Positions 53,715-62,430 are shown, counted from the stretch's first letter. The stretch is 64,000 nucleotides of DNA from CCMP332 sp040218795 (GCA_040218795.1 JAVJQT010000010.1:372001-436000), one strand, 5' to 3'. Numbers and translations are program-made. The notes: a model not told the origin generated them from the letters alone.

Positions 53715-54024
53715 GGGGGATTAGCTCTCCCGATAGTTATCGGGAGGCTAGAGCGCAGATTGCGAATATTTTTTATGGGGGATTAGCTCTCCCGATACTT
53801 ATCGGGAGGCTAGAGCGCAGATTGTGAATATTTTTTATGGGGGATTAGCTCTCCCGTTAGTTATCGGGAGGCTAGAGCGCAGATTGCGAATATTTTTTAT
53901 GGGGGATTAGCTCTCCCGATACTTATCGGGAGGCTAGAGCGCAGATTGCGAATATTTTTTATGGGGGATTAGCTCTCCCGATACTTATCGGGAGGTTAGA
54001 GCGCAGATTGTGAATATTTTTTAT
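53715..54024 (+). repeat. Five tandem 62-bp units made from the 5' part of tRNA-Ala with a palindrome in the D-loop
   Basis: Units start at 53715, 53777, 53839, 53901 and 53963, exactly 62 bp apart, and the intact tRNA at 54025 is the sixth in phase. Each unit reads: tRNA positions 1-13 (GGGGGATTAGCTC), a palindrome (TCCCGATA-2 nt-TATCGGGA) where the tRNA has AGTT, the rest of the D-arm (GGCTAGAGCGC; GGTTAGAGCGC in unit 5), and a tail AGATTGYGAATATTTTTTAT. No anticodon arm, T-arm or CCA end is present, so the units are not tRNA genes. The tail of the last unit is also the 5' leader of the real tRNA. Unit 3 has one mismatch in the palindrome stem. Contiguous units with no unique spacer exclude CRISPR. 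Confidence 0.95.
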
Positions 54025-54098
54025 GGGGGATTAGCTCAGTTGGCTAGAGCGCTACGCTGGCAGCGTAGAGGTCATCGGTTCGAATCCGATATTCTCCA
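54025..54098 (+). tRNA. tRNA-Ala (anticodon GGC)
   Basis: A full cloverleaf can be drawn: acceptor GGGGGAT with ATTCTCC (two G-U pairs), D-stem GCTC/GAGC, anticodon stem CTACG/CGTAG around loop CTGGCAG (anticodon GGC), T-stem ATCGG/CCGAT with loop TTCGAAT, discriminator A. A complete CCA is not encoded (ACA follows). It reads GCC (and GCU) alanine codons. It is the last, intact member of the 62-bp array just upstream. Confidence 0.93.
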
Positions 54099-54309
54099 CA
54101 ATTATTCTTTAAGCTTCCATGAGAAGTTTAGCCCGAATAAGTGAAACGCATTTCGGGAAATCAGACAATATCCCAAAATTGAAACAAGCGAGGCATTCCA
54201 ATATCAGAATCCTCCTATAAAAGCCATAAACTCAGGACATAGGAAATACTTAGGCTTCAGAGGGCTTAATTAAGTAAGCCAATTTATAAACTTTGCTGTA
54301 CTGACCGGT
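54099..54309. other. Intergenic stretch after tRNA-Ala
   Basis: No ORF that I can support. Two weak hairpins: CCCGAA/TTCGGG around 54132-54158 with a long loop, and GGCTTA/TAAGCC at 54263-54280. Neither has a T-run, so a clear tRNA terminator is not visible. Confidence 0.5.
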
Positions 54310-54450
54310 TCAGCCTTTTGCAGGTTTTCTTGTACCGGAATCCTTAGAAGAAATCTGCTCACGGAATTCCCTGCCCATTTTTTTGGCCAGGTTTTCAAAG
54401 GCGGCGTAAAGCGATTTTAAGGATTCTTTTGATTTTGTTCTTATATGCAT
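54310..54450 (-). CDS. Possible small basic protein, 46 residues
   Basis: An ATG at 54450 opens 46 codons ending in TGA at 54312-54310. The product is Lys/Arg-rich with one amphipathic helix (SLYAAFENLAKKMGREF near 13-29) and a basic tail (GTRKPAKG). It lies 20 bp after the second fecR gene on the same strand, so it could be co-transcribed. I do not recognise a family. Composition looks more protein-like than the surrounding A+T-rich DNA, but a chance ORF is possible. Confidence 0.38.
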   Translation of the reverse strand: MHIRTKSKESLKSLYAAFENLAKKMGREFREQISSKDSGTRKPAKG

Positions 54451-54470
54451 GTCAAAGGTATTTTCTTAAG

Positions 54471-55298
54471 CTATTCAGTAATTGTAACACTGTTTTCCTT
54501 CAGCTCGTAACTCAATCCCATCGATGAACAAACGATTTCCATTGAAGTTTGAATCTTGGCCTTTTTAAATACGCCTGAGAAGTTTTTGCCTTCAATGGGC
54601 ACCTCAACGCTAATATCAATATTATAATATTGGCTCAAACTCTCAAACACTTCGGACAATGATTCTTGCTCAAAATAAAATAAACCGTTTTTCCAGGCGG
54701 CAATCTTTTCTTTATTAAACGCAAAAGGATCGACTAAATTATTATTTACCAAGGAAGTAGCCATCCCTTCGCTGAGTAAAATTTCTTTATGATGAATTGA
54801 TTTAACCGAAACTCTGCCTTCAAAACAAAAGACTTCAAATTTTTCTTCGTCTTCTACGATATTAAACTCAGTACCCAAAACTTCAACGCTACCATTTCTG
54901 GTCATGACTTCAAAGGTATTCCCAGACTCAACATCAAAATAAGCATGACCTCTTAGAATCACATTTCTATCGAAATTCCAGAAATACTTATTGAATGAAA
55001 TCTCGGAGTTCTGGTCCAATATTATTTCAGAACCATCCGGTAATTCTATTTCAATAATATCCGTTCCGGAAATACGAGTTTGAGTACCGGCGCTCTTTAA
55101 TACAAAAAATGATATACCAAGAATGACTATAATTGAAGCCGCCCATTTTAATATAGGCATTTTCATTAGCACAGTTTTTGGTTCAAAATCTATTTCTGAT
55201 CGCAGTCTTTCCCATGCCTGCATTTTGGTCAAATTTTCTTCAACTTCAAAATGCGAGCTGCTGTCTAATATTTTCTTATCTAAATCTTGCTTCTCCAC
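54471..55298 (-). CDS. FecR-family anti-sigma factor-like protein (second copy)
   Basis: A 275-residue membrane protein: an N-terminal cytoplasmic part of about 48 residues, one membrane segment (about 51-67), a FecR domain (IEIELPDGSEIILDQNSEI; VEVLGTEFNIV) and a C-terminal DUF4974 domain (FYFEQESLSEVFESLSQYYNIDI). In FecIRA systems FecR passes the signal of a TonB receptor to an ECF sigma factor. No second sigma gene is next to it; it lies 46 bp after the DUF4249 gene. The short cytoplasmic part may still bind the sigma factor encoded upstream. Confidence 0.87.
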   Translation of the reverse strand: MEKQDLDKKILDSSSHFEVEENLTKMQAWERLRSEIDFEPKTVLMKMPILKWAASIIVILGISFFVLKSAGTQTRISGTDIIEIELPDGSEIILDQNSEISFNKYFWNFDRNVILRGHAYFDVESGNTFEVMTRNGSVEVLGTEFNIVEDEEKFEVFCFEGRVSVKSIHHKEILLSEGMATSLVNNNLVDPFAFNKEKIAAWKNGLFYFEQESLSEVFESLSQYYNIDISVEVPIEGKNFSGVFKKAKIQTSMEIVCSSMGLSYELKENSVTITE

Positions 55299-55344
55299 AA
55301 TTTAATCTTTCATTAGGATTACAATCTTTTCCTTTCTTACCCTA

Positions 55345-56142
55345 CTATGGAACTACCCTAAAATAAATTGTATCCGAATTTATTGCAGTAAATATGCCTA
55401 AACCATTTACAACACTCTGATTCAATTTATTATAACTTCCCTGAACCGGATTGTTGTACAGGTCGTAAAAATCCTTAGTAATATGATGTAATACTATCCG
55501 GTGTCTCCCAAAGTAGCCAACAGATGGATAGGAAATCTCTATTTCTGAGTCGCTGATTGGAAAACCAATTCGGTTTATATATGGGTTTGTAGGGTCTGAA
55601 TTAATTCTATCGTCGTTTATCTTCTGAGGGTTTCTGCTCGCGGTATCAATTTCAATTAGATAATAATCGGGCTCAGATTCAGGAGTCCAGCTCATTGTAA
55701 TTCTACTGGGAATTGCATCAACAATATAATTGATTTTCAAATCGAGATTGCTCAAATCTATTTCCTGTGTTCTATTGGGTACAGTGGTACTAGCATAAAT
55801 CTGTTCTCCTTTGTAATTGATCTTCAATTCAAGAATGTCTTCCTCACCGAGTTTTAGTGCTCTTGAATCCAGTTTAAAAATTCCCGTAGATTCAAATTTG
55901 GGAAATAAAACTACATTTTTACTCAAGTTTGATATTTGAGTGTTTTGGGGAGTTATTAATGGTGAACTGTCACTTTTACTTAATGGCGAAAAAAGTCTGA
56001 TCTCGATAGAATTATTCTCCTGTCCATGCATGATAAAAGACTCGATGAGAATTTTATCATTTAAATCAGTACGCACTTCTTCTTTGCAGGAAATAAATCC
56101 AATTAAAAATAAAATCAATGCTATGATTATTTGGCCACGCAT
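55345..56142 (-). CDS. DUF4249-like lipoprotein
   Basis: A 265-residue predicted lipoprotein (lipobox LIGFISCKE, C20), beta-rich, ending with VVNGLGIFTAI, which matches the DUF4249 C-terminal motif. The ATG overlaps the stop of the receptor gene by one base, so the two are co-translated and probably form an outer membrane pair, by analogy to SusC/SusD. Length is shorter than the common 350-420 residues. The function of the family is not known. Confidence 0.75.
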   Translation of the reverse strand: MRGQIIIALILFLIGFISCKEEVRTDLNDKILIESFIMHGQENNSIEIRLFSPLSKSDSSPLITPQNTQISNLSKNVVLFPKFESTGIFKLDSRALKLGEEDILELKINYKGEQIYASTTVPNRTQEIDLSNLDLKINYIVDAIPSRITMSWTPESEPDYYLIEIDTASRNPQKINDDRINSDPTNPYINRIGFPISDSEIEISYPSVGYFGRHRIVLHHITKDFYDLYNNPVQGSYNKLNQSVVNGLGIFTAINSDTIYFRVVP

Positions 56143-58820
56143 TAAAATCTAATTTTCAAACTGATATTTGGTGTAAAACCCAATAAAAATAAATCACTTT
56201 GTATATAATTGGTATTGCCTATGGTATTTTCAACTACCTGAATATCCTGATCAATTTGCCTGAATCTTCTGAATTTCACATTTTTTCTATCGTAAAGATT
56301 AAATATGGAAAAGCCTATTTCACTGTCAAGTTTTCCAATCTTTTGTTTGTAATTAAGTGAAATATCGAGTCTGTGATAATCGGGCAGTCTGAATGAATTA
56401 ATATCGCTTACATATAATACTTCGATATCTCCATTCGTCGGATTATTTATATTTAAATTACCCAGTGGAGCTGTATAGGGGCGTCCAGATCCGTAAATCC
56501 AAACTGCTGAAACCTCAAATTTCCGATAGGTAAACATGTTTACAAATTTAATCTCATGTCTTTGATCCTGATTTGAGGGATATTTTTCGCTGTTGTTTAA
56601 TTCTTCAAATTGGTTTTCGCTAAAGCTATAGGCATAACTGATCCAACCATTAAAATATTTTCCTTTTCTCTGAAGTATGAATTCCACTCCTTTTGACTCA
56701 CTGGTGCCACGAAAATAAGGGGAATATTCAGGGGCATCATTAGCGAAAATACCTTCCGGAGGAATGTACTCAAGAACCCCTCTGTCCCATTTTTGATATA
56801 CCTCCATATCAAAGGTCCAATGTGTATTGAAATTGTAATTAAATCCTGCTATTAGATGATCCGAACTCAAAACCGGTATATTCTCTTCATCTGAAAGCAC
56901 CCAAAAGTCAGGGTTACTTGCAAATATATTTCGCCTTAAAACACGACTAACCACTTGATTATATCTGCCGTAAGCGCCCTTTAATGTAAATCCATTGAAA
57001 AGCTTGTAATTGGCATTCAATCTGGGTTCAAAAAATAAATGCCTGGTTAGGTCATAATAATTTACACGCAAACCGGGTACAATTTCTGTTCGACTTCCAA
57101 ATCTAAACCTGTTCTGAACATAACCTGCAGTCTGATTTCCTCTTTCACTTAACTCCTCCGTAAAAATGCTATCGTTAAATACAGAATAGGAAATGGCATT
57201 GTTGGTGATTAGCATTCCAAACTCCAATTGATTATTACCCGAATAATTCCAACCGTTGTCAATTTTTAATGACACATCATCAACATCATTCTTTTGTTCA
57301 AAAATTACAAGTTCATCGAGATTCTCATTTTGATCTGTAAATTCTTTAGTAGCTCCATATGTCACTCTGGAAAAATAATTGGAATAGCCAAGGCTAAAAT
57401 CAGAATAGAAATTTTTCTCCCATTGTTTACTATAAGTTAGGCCCGCTCCAATATTACCCCATCGGGTTCGGTTTTCAGTATTAAAGGTAAGGTTTGGAAA
57501 ATCGGAGGTATTATCAATTTTTAAGATGTCCCTTCCATGATAAAAGCTAAAAGCTATTTTTTCATTTTCAGAAAAGCGATGCGTTAATTTTGTGTTTAAA
57601 TCGTAAAAATTAAAAATGGGGTCAAGCTCCTCATAACTTCTATAAATGTTAGTTGGCTCTGCATTTAAGTCATTATTTAATACGTTCTCGATTAATTCCT
57701 TGTAAGACCTTGTTGGAAAAAAATCGGTCATTGACCTCCGCGCGGCAAAGAAGAAATTGGTTTTTTTCGCAATTGGAACTTCTGCTAAAGCATTAAAACC
57801 AATAAAATTCAAACCCAGACCAAAAATGGGTTTTTCACTGCTCCCCGATTTGCCAGTAATATCCAATACTCCTCCAACTCTACCGCCGTATTTGGCTTCA
57901 AATCCTCCTTTAAAGACCTGGATGTTCTTAATAGAATTGTTATTGAATGCACTGAAGATCCCAAAAAAATGATCCAGATGATAAACATTAAATCCATCAA
58001 AGAGAATCAAATTGTGATCCGGGGCACTGCCTCTAATGTTAATGCTTGAGGCTGTTTCAAATGTGCCATTTATACCGGGTAAAAGCTGAATGGACCTGAA
58101 AATATCTACTTCACCGAGATTTGGCAGATTTTCCATCTGCGCCGGATTGATACTAATTTTACTTACATCATCTCCAAGATTTACAAGTTGATTTGGATTT
58201 CCTTCTACCAACACTTCATTTAAAACGGCATTGTCGGATGAAAGTGAAACCCTTAGATTTTCAGTTTTTTCAAGCGATTCGATTTTAATGTTCTCTTTGC
58301 CATAGCCCAAATAGAAAATTTCTATTCTCCCTTTGGAAACCGGTATATCTTTTATTGAAAAGAATCCATTGACATTGCTGGTTGAAACCAGGTCACCGGG
58401 CGAGAATTTTATCAATGCATAGGGCAGTCTCTCCCCTGTCAATGAATCAAACACAAATCCCGATAAATTATAGGTTTTATTGAGTACAGGCAGTTGGTCC
58501 TCCGGTATCTCCTCTTCTGGTTTTATTATGATGGTCTCATCCAGTATATAAAAAGAAAGGCCCACCGGCCTTAAATATTGAATTAAAAAATCTATGAGTT
58601 GTGTATTGTTGATCGCTTTGTTAACATTCACCTTTGAAAGCCTTCTCTCGTCAAAAGCAAATTGCAGATCATATTTGGACTGAATTTCTTTTAATACGGC
58701 ATTTAGATTTTTACCACTGAAATCGCCATTTATTTTTAATTCCAGATTTTGAGCATGAGAAATAAAGGGCTTAAATAAAGCCAGCAGTAGGATCAATAGA
58801 ATTAATCTGAGTTGACACAC
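56142..58820 (-). CDS. TonB-dependent receptor with N-terminal STN signalling domain
   Basis: An 892-residue outer membrane protein. The signal peptide (1-23, ending SHA) is followed by a secretin/TonB short N-terminal (STN) domain at about 28-100 (LNAVLKEIQSKYDLQFAF), a carboxypeptidase-regulatory-like domain at about 118-205 (LSGFVFDSLTGERLPYALI), a plug (LPGINGTFETASSINIRG; NLILFDGFNVYH) and a 22-strand-type barrel ending in ISLKIRF. The STN domain contacts FecR in signalling receptors. Substrate unknown: iron complexes, peptides and glycans are all possible. It lies 8 bp after fecR. Confidence 0.93.
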   Translation of the reverse strand: MCQLRLILLILLLALFKPFISHAQNLELKINGDFSGKNLNAVLKEIQSKYDLQFAFDERRLSKVNVNKAINNTQLIDFLIQYLRPVGLSFYILDETIIIKPEEEIPEDQLPVLNKTYNLSGFVFDSLTGERLPYALIKFSPGDLVSTSNVNGFFSIKDIPVSKGRIEIFYLGYGKENIKIESLEKTENLRVSLSSDNAVLNEVLVEGNPNQLVNLGDDVSKISINPAQMENLPNLGEVDIFRSIQLLPGINGTFETASSINIRGSAPDHNLILFDGFNVYHLDHFFGIFSAFNNNSIKNIQVFKGGFEAKYGGRVGGVLDITGKSGSSEKPIFGLGLNFIGFNALAEVPIAKKTNFFFAARRSMTDFFPTRSYKELIENVLNNDLNAEPTNIYRSYEELDPIFNFYDLNTKLTHRFSENEKIAFSFYHGRDILKIDNTSDFPNLTFNTENRTRWGNIGAGLTYSKQWEKNFYSDFSLGYSNYFSRVTYGATKEFTDQNENLDELVIFEQKNDVDDVSLKIDNGWNYSGNNQLEFGMLITNNAISYSVFNDSIFTEELSERGNQTAGYVQNRFRFGSRTEIVPGLRVNYYDLTRHLFFEPRLNANYKLFNGFTLKGAYGRYNQVVSRVLRRNIFASNPDFWVLSDEENIPVLSSDHLIAGFNYNFNTHWTFDMEVYQKWDRGVLEYIPPEGIFANDAPEYSPYFRGTSESKGVEFILQRKGKYFNGWISYAYSFSENQFEELNNSEKYPSNQDQRHEIKFVNMFTYRKFEVSAVWIYGSGRPYTAPLGNLNINNPTNGDIEVLYVSDINSFRLPDYHRLDISLNYKQKIGKLDSEIGFSIFNLYDRKNVKFRRFRQIDQDIQVVENTIGNTNYIQSDLFLLGFTPNISLKIRF

Positions 58821-58828
58821 GTATCAGA

Positions 58829-59746
58829 TTATTGAATAATTATTGCAGTCTTTTTATTTTGCTTATCCTGAAAACTATAACTTAAGCCAAGGGCGGAGCA
58901 TACGGTTTCCAATGAACTATTAATATTGCTGATTGGGAAATAGCCTGTGAATAAATAATCCTTTTCAGCTCTCAGATCAATTTCTATATTGTATTGTCTT
59001 TCCAATTCTTCAATCACGCTGGCAAGACTTTCGGAATCAAAACTGAAGTAGCCTTTTTTCCAGGTGGCTACGTAATTATTTTTATTTATGATTTTGGCCA
59101 AATTATTATTTAGAACATTTAATTCTGCACTTTCATTTTTAACCAAAATAATTTTTTGATCATCCACTGCTACTTCCACTTTACCGGTTTTACAATCCAC
59201 ACGAAACTGATTAGCTCGGTCTTTCACATTAAAGGAAGTCCCTAAAACTCTAACTTTTCCCGATTTTGTAGAAACAATAAAATCACTGCCTTTTTCAACT
59301 TCAAAATAAGCCTCACCTTCGAGTGAAACACGTCTATCCCAATACCAGGAAACCGGATTATACTCAACTTTTGAATCGGCATTTAATGTAATTTTAGAAT
59401 GATCGGGTAATTCCACCGTCTTGTATTGCGCAAGCTGTGTTATAACTTCATTTGGAATAAATAATCTTACTGAAAAGTACAAGGCCACCAGTAGCAGCGA
59501 AATAGAAGCTGCAATAGCCATCGGATATTTTCTTACAAATGGTAAAGAAACCACTCTTCCACTTCCGGATTTCTTTGATTCATATTCAAGGATTTCAGCA
59601 TCTGATTTACTCAAAAAGAATTCAAGTTCATCAAAAGAGGCTTCCTTAAAACATCTTCCTCTTAATCTTTTTGTGAATTGCTTTCCGGATTCAAGCTCCT
59701 CAAGCATTTTTTGAACGGTCTTATATGCTAAACTTTCCTTTGCCAT
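58829..59746 (-). CDS. FecR-family anti-sigma factor-like protein
   Basis: A 305-residue protein with a cytoplasmic N-terminal part (about 1-72), one membrane segment (about 73-95), a FecR domain (KTVELPDHSKITLNADSKV; RVSLEGEAYFEVEKGSDF) and a C-terminal DUF4974 domain. It lies 3 bp after the sigma gene and 8 bp before the STN receptor, the usual FecI-FecR-FecA order. It should hold or activate the ECF sigma factor in response to the receptor. Confidence 0.92.
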   Translation of the reverse strand: MAKESLAYKTVQKMLEELESGKQFTKRLRGRCFKEASFDELEFFLSKSDAEILEYESKKSGSGRVVSLPFVRKYPMAIAASISLLLVALYFSVRLFIPNEVITQLAQYKTVELPDHSKITLNADSKVEYNPVSWYWDRRVSLEGEAYFEVEKGSDFIVSTKSGKVRVLGTSFNVKDRANQFRVDCKTGKVEVAVDDQKIILVKNESAELNVLNNNLAKIINKNNYVATWKKGYFSFDSESLASVIEELERQYNIEIDLRAEKDYLFTGYFPISNINSSLETVCSALGLSYSFQDKQNKKTAIIIQ

Positions 59747-59749
59747 ATA

Positions 59750-60271
59750 CTATACTTTAACCTGAAGTTTTGTATTTAGTTCCTTCAAGGCCTGACTCAT
59801 GCGCTTTTCTATTGCTTTTACACTAAGACCCAAACGATCCGCTATTTCATTGTAAGTCAGCTTATCAATTCGATTCATAAGGAATACAATTCTCTGTTTT
59901 TCAGGCAGTTCTGATATCACTTCCTGAAGCTTGAGATCAAATTCCTTTTGAATGAGCAAATGCTCAGGCGATTCGAATTCGTGTCTTTCTATAAAAGCGT
60001 TTTTAAAGTTATAAACAATCTTCAAATGTTTTAAATAATTAAGAGAAAGATTATTCGCAATTGTAAAGCAGAGGTATTTGACTTTTTCAGGAATGATTTC
60101 AGACCTCCTTTCCCAAATTTTAATAAATACATCCTGGGAGATGTCTTCTGCTAATTGTATGTCACCTGTTTTATAATAAATGAAATTTCGAACGGATTCA
60201 TAGTTTTCATTGAACAGATTTTCAAATTCTGTTTTATCAAATTTATCACCGCTTCTATTGTTATTGTCCAA
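59750..60271 (-). CDS. ECF-type RNA polymerase sigma factor (FecI-like, Bacteroidetes family)
   Basis: A 173-residue sigma-70 family factor. Region 2 covers about 15-85 (FNENYESVRNFIYYKTGD; AEDISQDVFIKIWERR) and region 4 about 110-165 (SELPEKQRIVFLMNRIDKLTYNEIADRLGLSVKAIEKRM, split across the helix-turn-helix). It is the first gene of the fecI-fecR-receptor-DUF4249-fecR2 unit and should direct transcription of that unit or of target genes elsewhere. Confidence 0.95.
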   Translation of the reverse strand: MDNNNRSGDKFDKTEFENLFNENYESVRNFIYYKTGDIQLAEDISQDVFIKIWERRSEIIPEKVKYLCFTIANNLSLNYLKHLKIVYNFKNAFIERHEFESPEHLLIQKEFDLKLQEVISELPEKQRIVFLMNRIDKLTYNEIADRLGLSVKAIEKRMSQALKELNTKLQVKV

Positions 60272-60575
60272 GTTGTATTTAAAAGAAAATTATAACTTAT
60301 TATATGCAAAAATGGGCGTATTGAACATGAGAAACATCAATAATTGTTATGGTTAATTTTGTTTTAGTACTAAATCTTACACTAAGCATAATCCCAATTA
60401 ATTCGCAATAACATTTCCAAGCTATTTATTGGCTTCGTATTGCTATATTTCTCTTTTCAATTACTATTTTTCTTACATATAGTGTCTTTTTACATTTAAT
60501 AACCAAAAGCCGCTTTAAAACATGACTAGATTAACATGTTCAAGTGAGTTTATGAAATAATTCAATTATTGCCCA
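60272..60575. other. Divergent intergenic region between the sigma factor and the helical protein
   Basis: 304 bp without a gene. On the plus strand TAATTTTG (60354-60361) matches TAnnTTTG and is followed at once by the perfect palindrome TTTAGTACTAAA (60363-60374), a possible promoter plus operator for the 480-residue protein, though the leader would be about 210 nt. No strict box is seen for the sigma gene. Confidence 0.4.
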
Positions 60576-62018
60576 ATGGCCAAGCTAAAAAATATAATTA
60601 AACAGCTTTCAGAACAAGACTATAAAACTATATACGACTCACTGATTGAAAGTAACGCAGAAAAGTCAGGTTATTTATTAAAATTTCTCAGGGAAAGTCA
60701 AAGTTCCGATGCCAAAATAATGGAGGAACTGGATGTCAACACCAATGCCTATTATACACTCAGGTCAAGGTTGAATCAAAAAATAGAAGAATATCTGCTT
60801 CAGCAGATGGAAAGTCCCAGAACTGATATTCTGAAAAAAGTGGCCAATATCAATGAAATCATTTTCACAAAGAAGAAAGCCATTTCAATTGCTACCCTTA
60901 AAAAACTCGAGAAGTCACTCCTGGATTACGATTTATCGAATGAACTCACAATTGTTTATAAGACACTAAAAAAACTTCATATCCATTCCGAGGAGCATTT
61001 TAATTACAGACAGCTTTACAATAAGCATGTAGCCTATATGCTTGCCATGGATAAAGCGGAGGATTTGCTGACTGAATATTTCAAAAAATACGGTTCCTAT
61101 TCTCTGTCGGGAGAAGAAACTGAGAAAATGGAATTGTCATTGATGAAAAAAGAAATGGATAATGTGATGAATCTCTATGAGTCGCACAGGTTGTTCATTT
61201 ATCAAAGTTGTATGACTATTTTCCATCGTTTGTTTGTAGAACCGGAATCATTTGAGACCGATGTTGATGAGGAACCCATAGAAGATATTATTGACAGGGT
61301 AGAAAAAATATTTGAATCTTATTATCTCGATTCAATCTATTATCACCTCAAAAAAGTATTTGAATTTCTCAAGCTCGAATATTACAACCATTACAAAGTC
61401 TATCGCAAAGCGGAAAAATTCTTTGAGGACATCAATGATAATTGTCCAAATCTCATAAGCAATTATGGTTTGTATACCTACCCCGCTCAGTTTCTTTTAA
61501 CTAAACTCGAAAGAAACTTAAGGATGGGTATAGAAAATGAATTGTACGAAGAGAACATTACCCTCTTTGAAGATTTCGAATATGATAAAAACGATATATC
61601 TACACATGTAACTTACATCATATATAGAGCGCTTTGTTGCTATTATGTTCAGAAGTACGATGAAGCCGCGCAGTGGATCAACAATCTTTTAAATGAAGTA
61701 TCACTCAAAAAATATCCCCTGGCCTTACTTGAAGTAAAAATTATTTTAGCACTTCAATATTGCCTGATGAATGATTATGACCTCTTTACTCAACTTGTCA
61801 ATAGCATACAAAGACAAATGAGGATTATTGGCAAAGATCAGTGTCATCACATCCTTATTTTTACAAAAATTTTTAAGACCTCAATCAACGATAACAAGAA
61901 GCAAAAAGAAGCCAAAATAGCTTCACTAATTAAAAAGATTAGTACAGTTCAAGGGCCGGCATTTTGCCCTTCAAGATTTATAAAGCTGGATGATAATTTT
62001 ATAGAAAGATTGTCCTAA
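60576..62018 (+). CDS. Large helical protein of unknown function
   Basis: A 480-residue hydrophilic, almost fully helical protein without signal peptide or membrane segment. The N-terminal 90 residues (LSEQDYKTIYDSLIE; ILKKVANINEIIFTKKK) and several later helix pairs (VTYIIYRALCCYYVQKYDEAAQWINNLL) look TPR-like but no repeat is regular. Acidic loop EPESFETDVDEEP near 221-233. I do not recognise the family. It is followed, 1 bp apart and convergent, by a response regulator gene. Confidence 0.75.
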   Translation: MAKLKNIIKQLSEQDYKTIYDSLIESNAEKSGYLLKFLRESQSSDAKIMEELDVNTNAYYTLRSRLNQKIEEYLLQQMESPRTDILKKVANINEIIFTKKKAISIATLKKLEKSLLDYDLSNELTIVYKTLKKLHIHSEEHFNYRQLYNKHVAYMLAMDKAEDLLTEYFKKYGSYSLSGEETEKMELSLMKKEMDNVMNLYESHRLFIYQSCMTIFHRLFVEPESFETDVDEEPIEDIIDRVEKIFESYYLDSIYYHLKKVFEFLKLEYYNHYKVYRKAEKFFEDINDNCPNLISNYGLYTYPAQFLLTKLERNLRMGIENELYEENITLFEDFEYDKNDISTHVTYIIYRALCCYYVQKYDEAAQWINNLLNEVSLKKYPLALLEVKIILALQYCLMNDYDLFTQLVNSIQRQMRIIGKDQCHHILIFTKIFKTSINDNKKQKEAKIASLIKKISTVQGPAFCPSRFIKLDDNFIERLS

Positions 62019-62019
62019 A

Positions 62020-62430
62020 TCAAATTTCCAATTTCTCAATATTTTCCTGTGTCAGAGGTTTGTTGATGTATTTTTTGACGTAGGAATATTTTTTCGCCTT
62101 GCTCATATCCTGTGGATTAATTGAAGAAGTGAGCATCACAATTTTTATTTTACCCTTGGTTTCGTTGGATAATTTTTCGAATTCGTCCAGAAATTGAAAC
62201 CCATCCATCAAAGGCATATCAATGTCCAATAAAATGAGTTCAGGGAAAAAGTCATTGACCGAATCCGACATTTTTTCAAGATTCTTTAAAAATTCAATGG
62301 CGCTTTTTGCTCCGGTATGCGTGTAGATGTTTTCACAAATATTTGCAGCTTCAATCATCTTTTGATTAATGAGATTGTCAATTTCATTATCATCGATTAG
62401 CATTACCGCTTTTATTTTATTCTTAGCCAT
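62020..62430 (-). CDS. Single-domain response regulator (CheY-like)
   Basis: A 136-residue receiver domain with no output domain. The acidic pair is D13-D14 (LIDDN), the phosphoacceptor D69 (LLDIDMP), the switch residue T101 (MLTSS) and the conserved lysine K124 (NKP). It relays phosphate or binds a partner protein. No histidine kinase gene is adjacent. A perfect TAnnTTTG box lies upstream. Its 3' end is 1 bp from the end of the helical protein gene. Confidence 0.93.
   Translation of the reverse strand: MAKNKIKAVMLIDDNEIDNLINQKMIEAANICENIYTHTGAKSAIEFLKNLEKMSDSVNDFFPELILLDIDMPLMDGFQFLDEFEKLSNETKGKIKIVMLTSSINPQDMSKAKKYSYVKKYINKPLTQENIEKLEI

Noticed and set aside
53600..53827. 75-codon plus-strand ORF across the start of the 62-bp array
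   Set aside because: Its C-terminal part is only the translation of the repeats, and it has no family-like composition.
53715..54024. CRISPR array
   Set aside because: Units are contiguous and near-identical along their full 62 bp; there are no unique spacers and no cas genes.
53715..54024. Five extra tRNA genes
   Set aside because: Anticodon arm, T-arm and 3' acceptor strand are missing in all five units.
54025..54098. tRNA-Ala as integration site of a mobile island
   Set aside because: No integrase, direct att repeat of the tRNA 3' end, or foreign gene block is seen on either side; the duplicated part is the 5' end, not the 3' end used by integrases.
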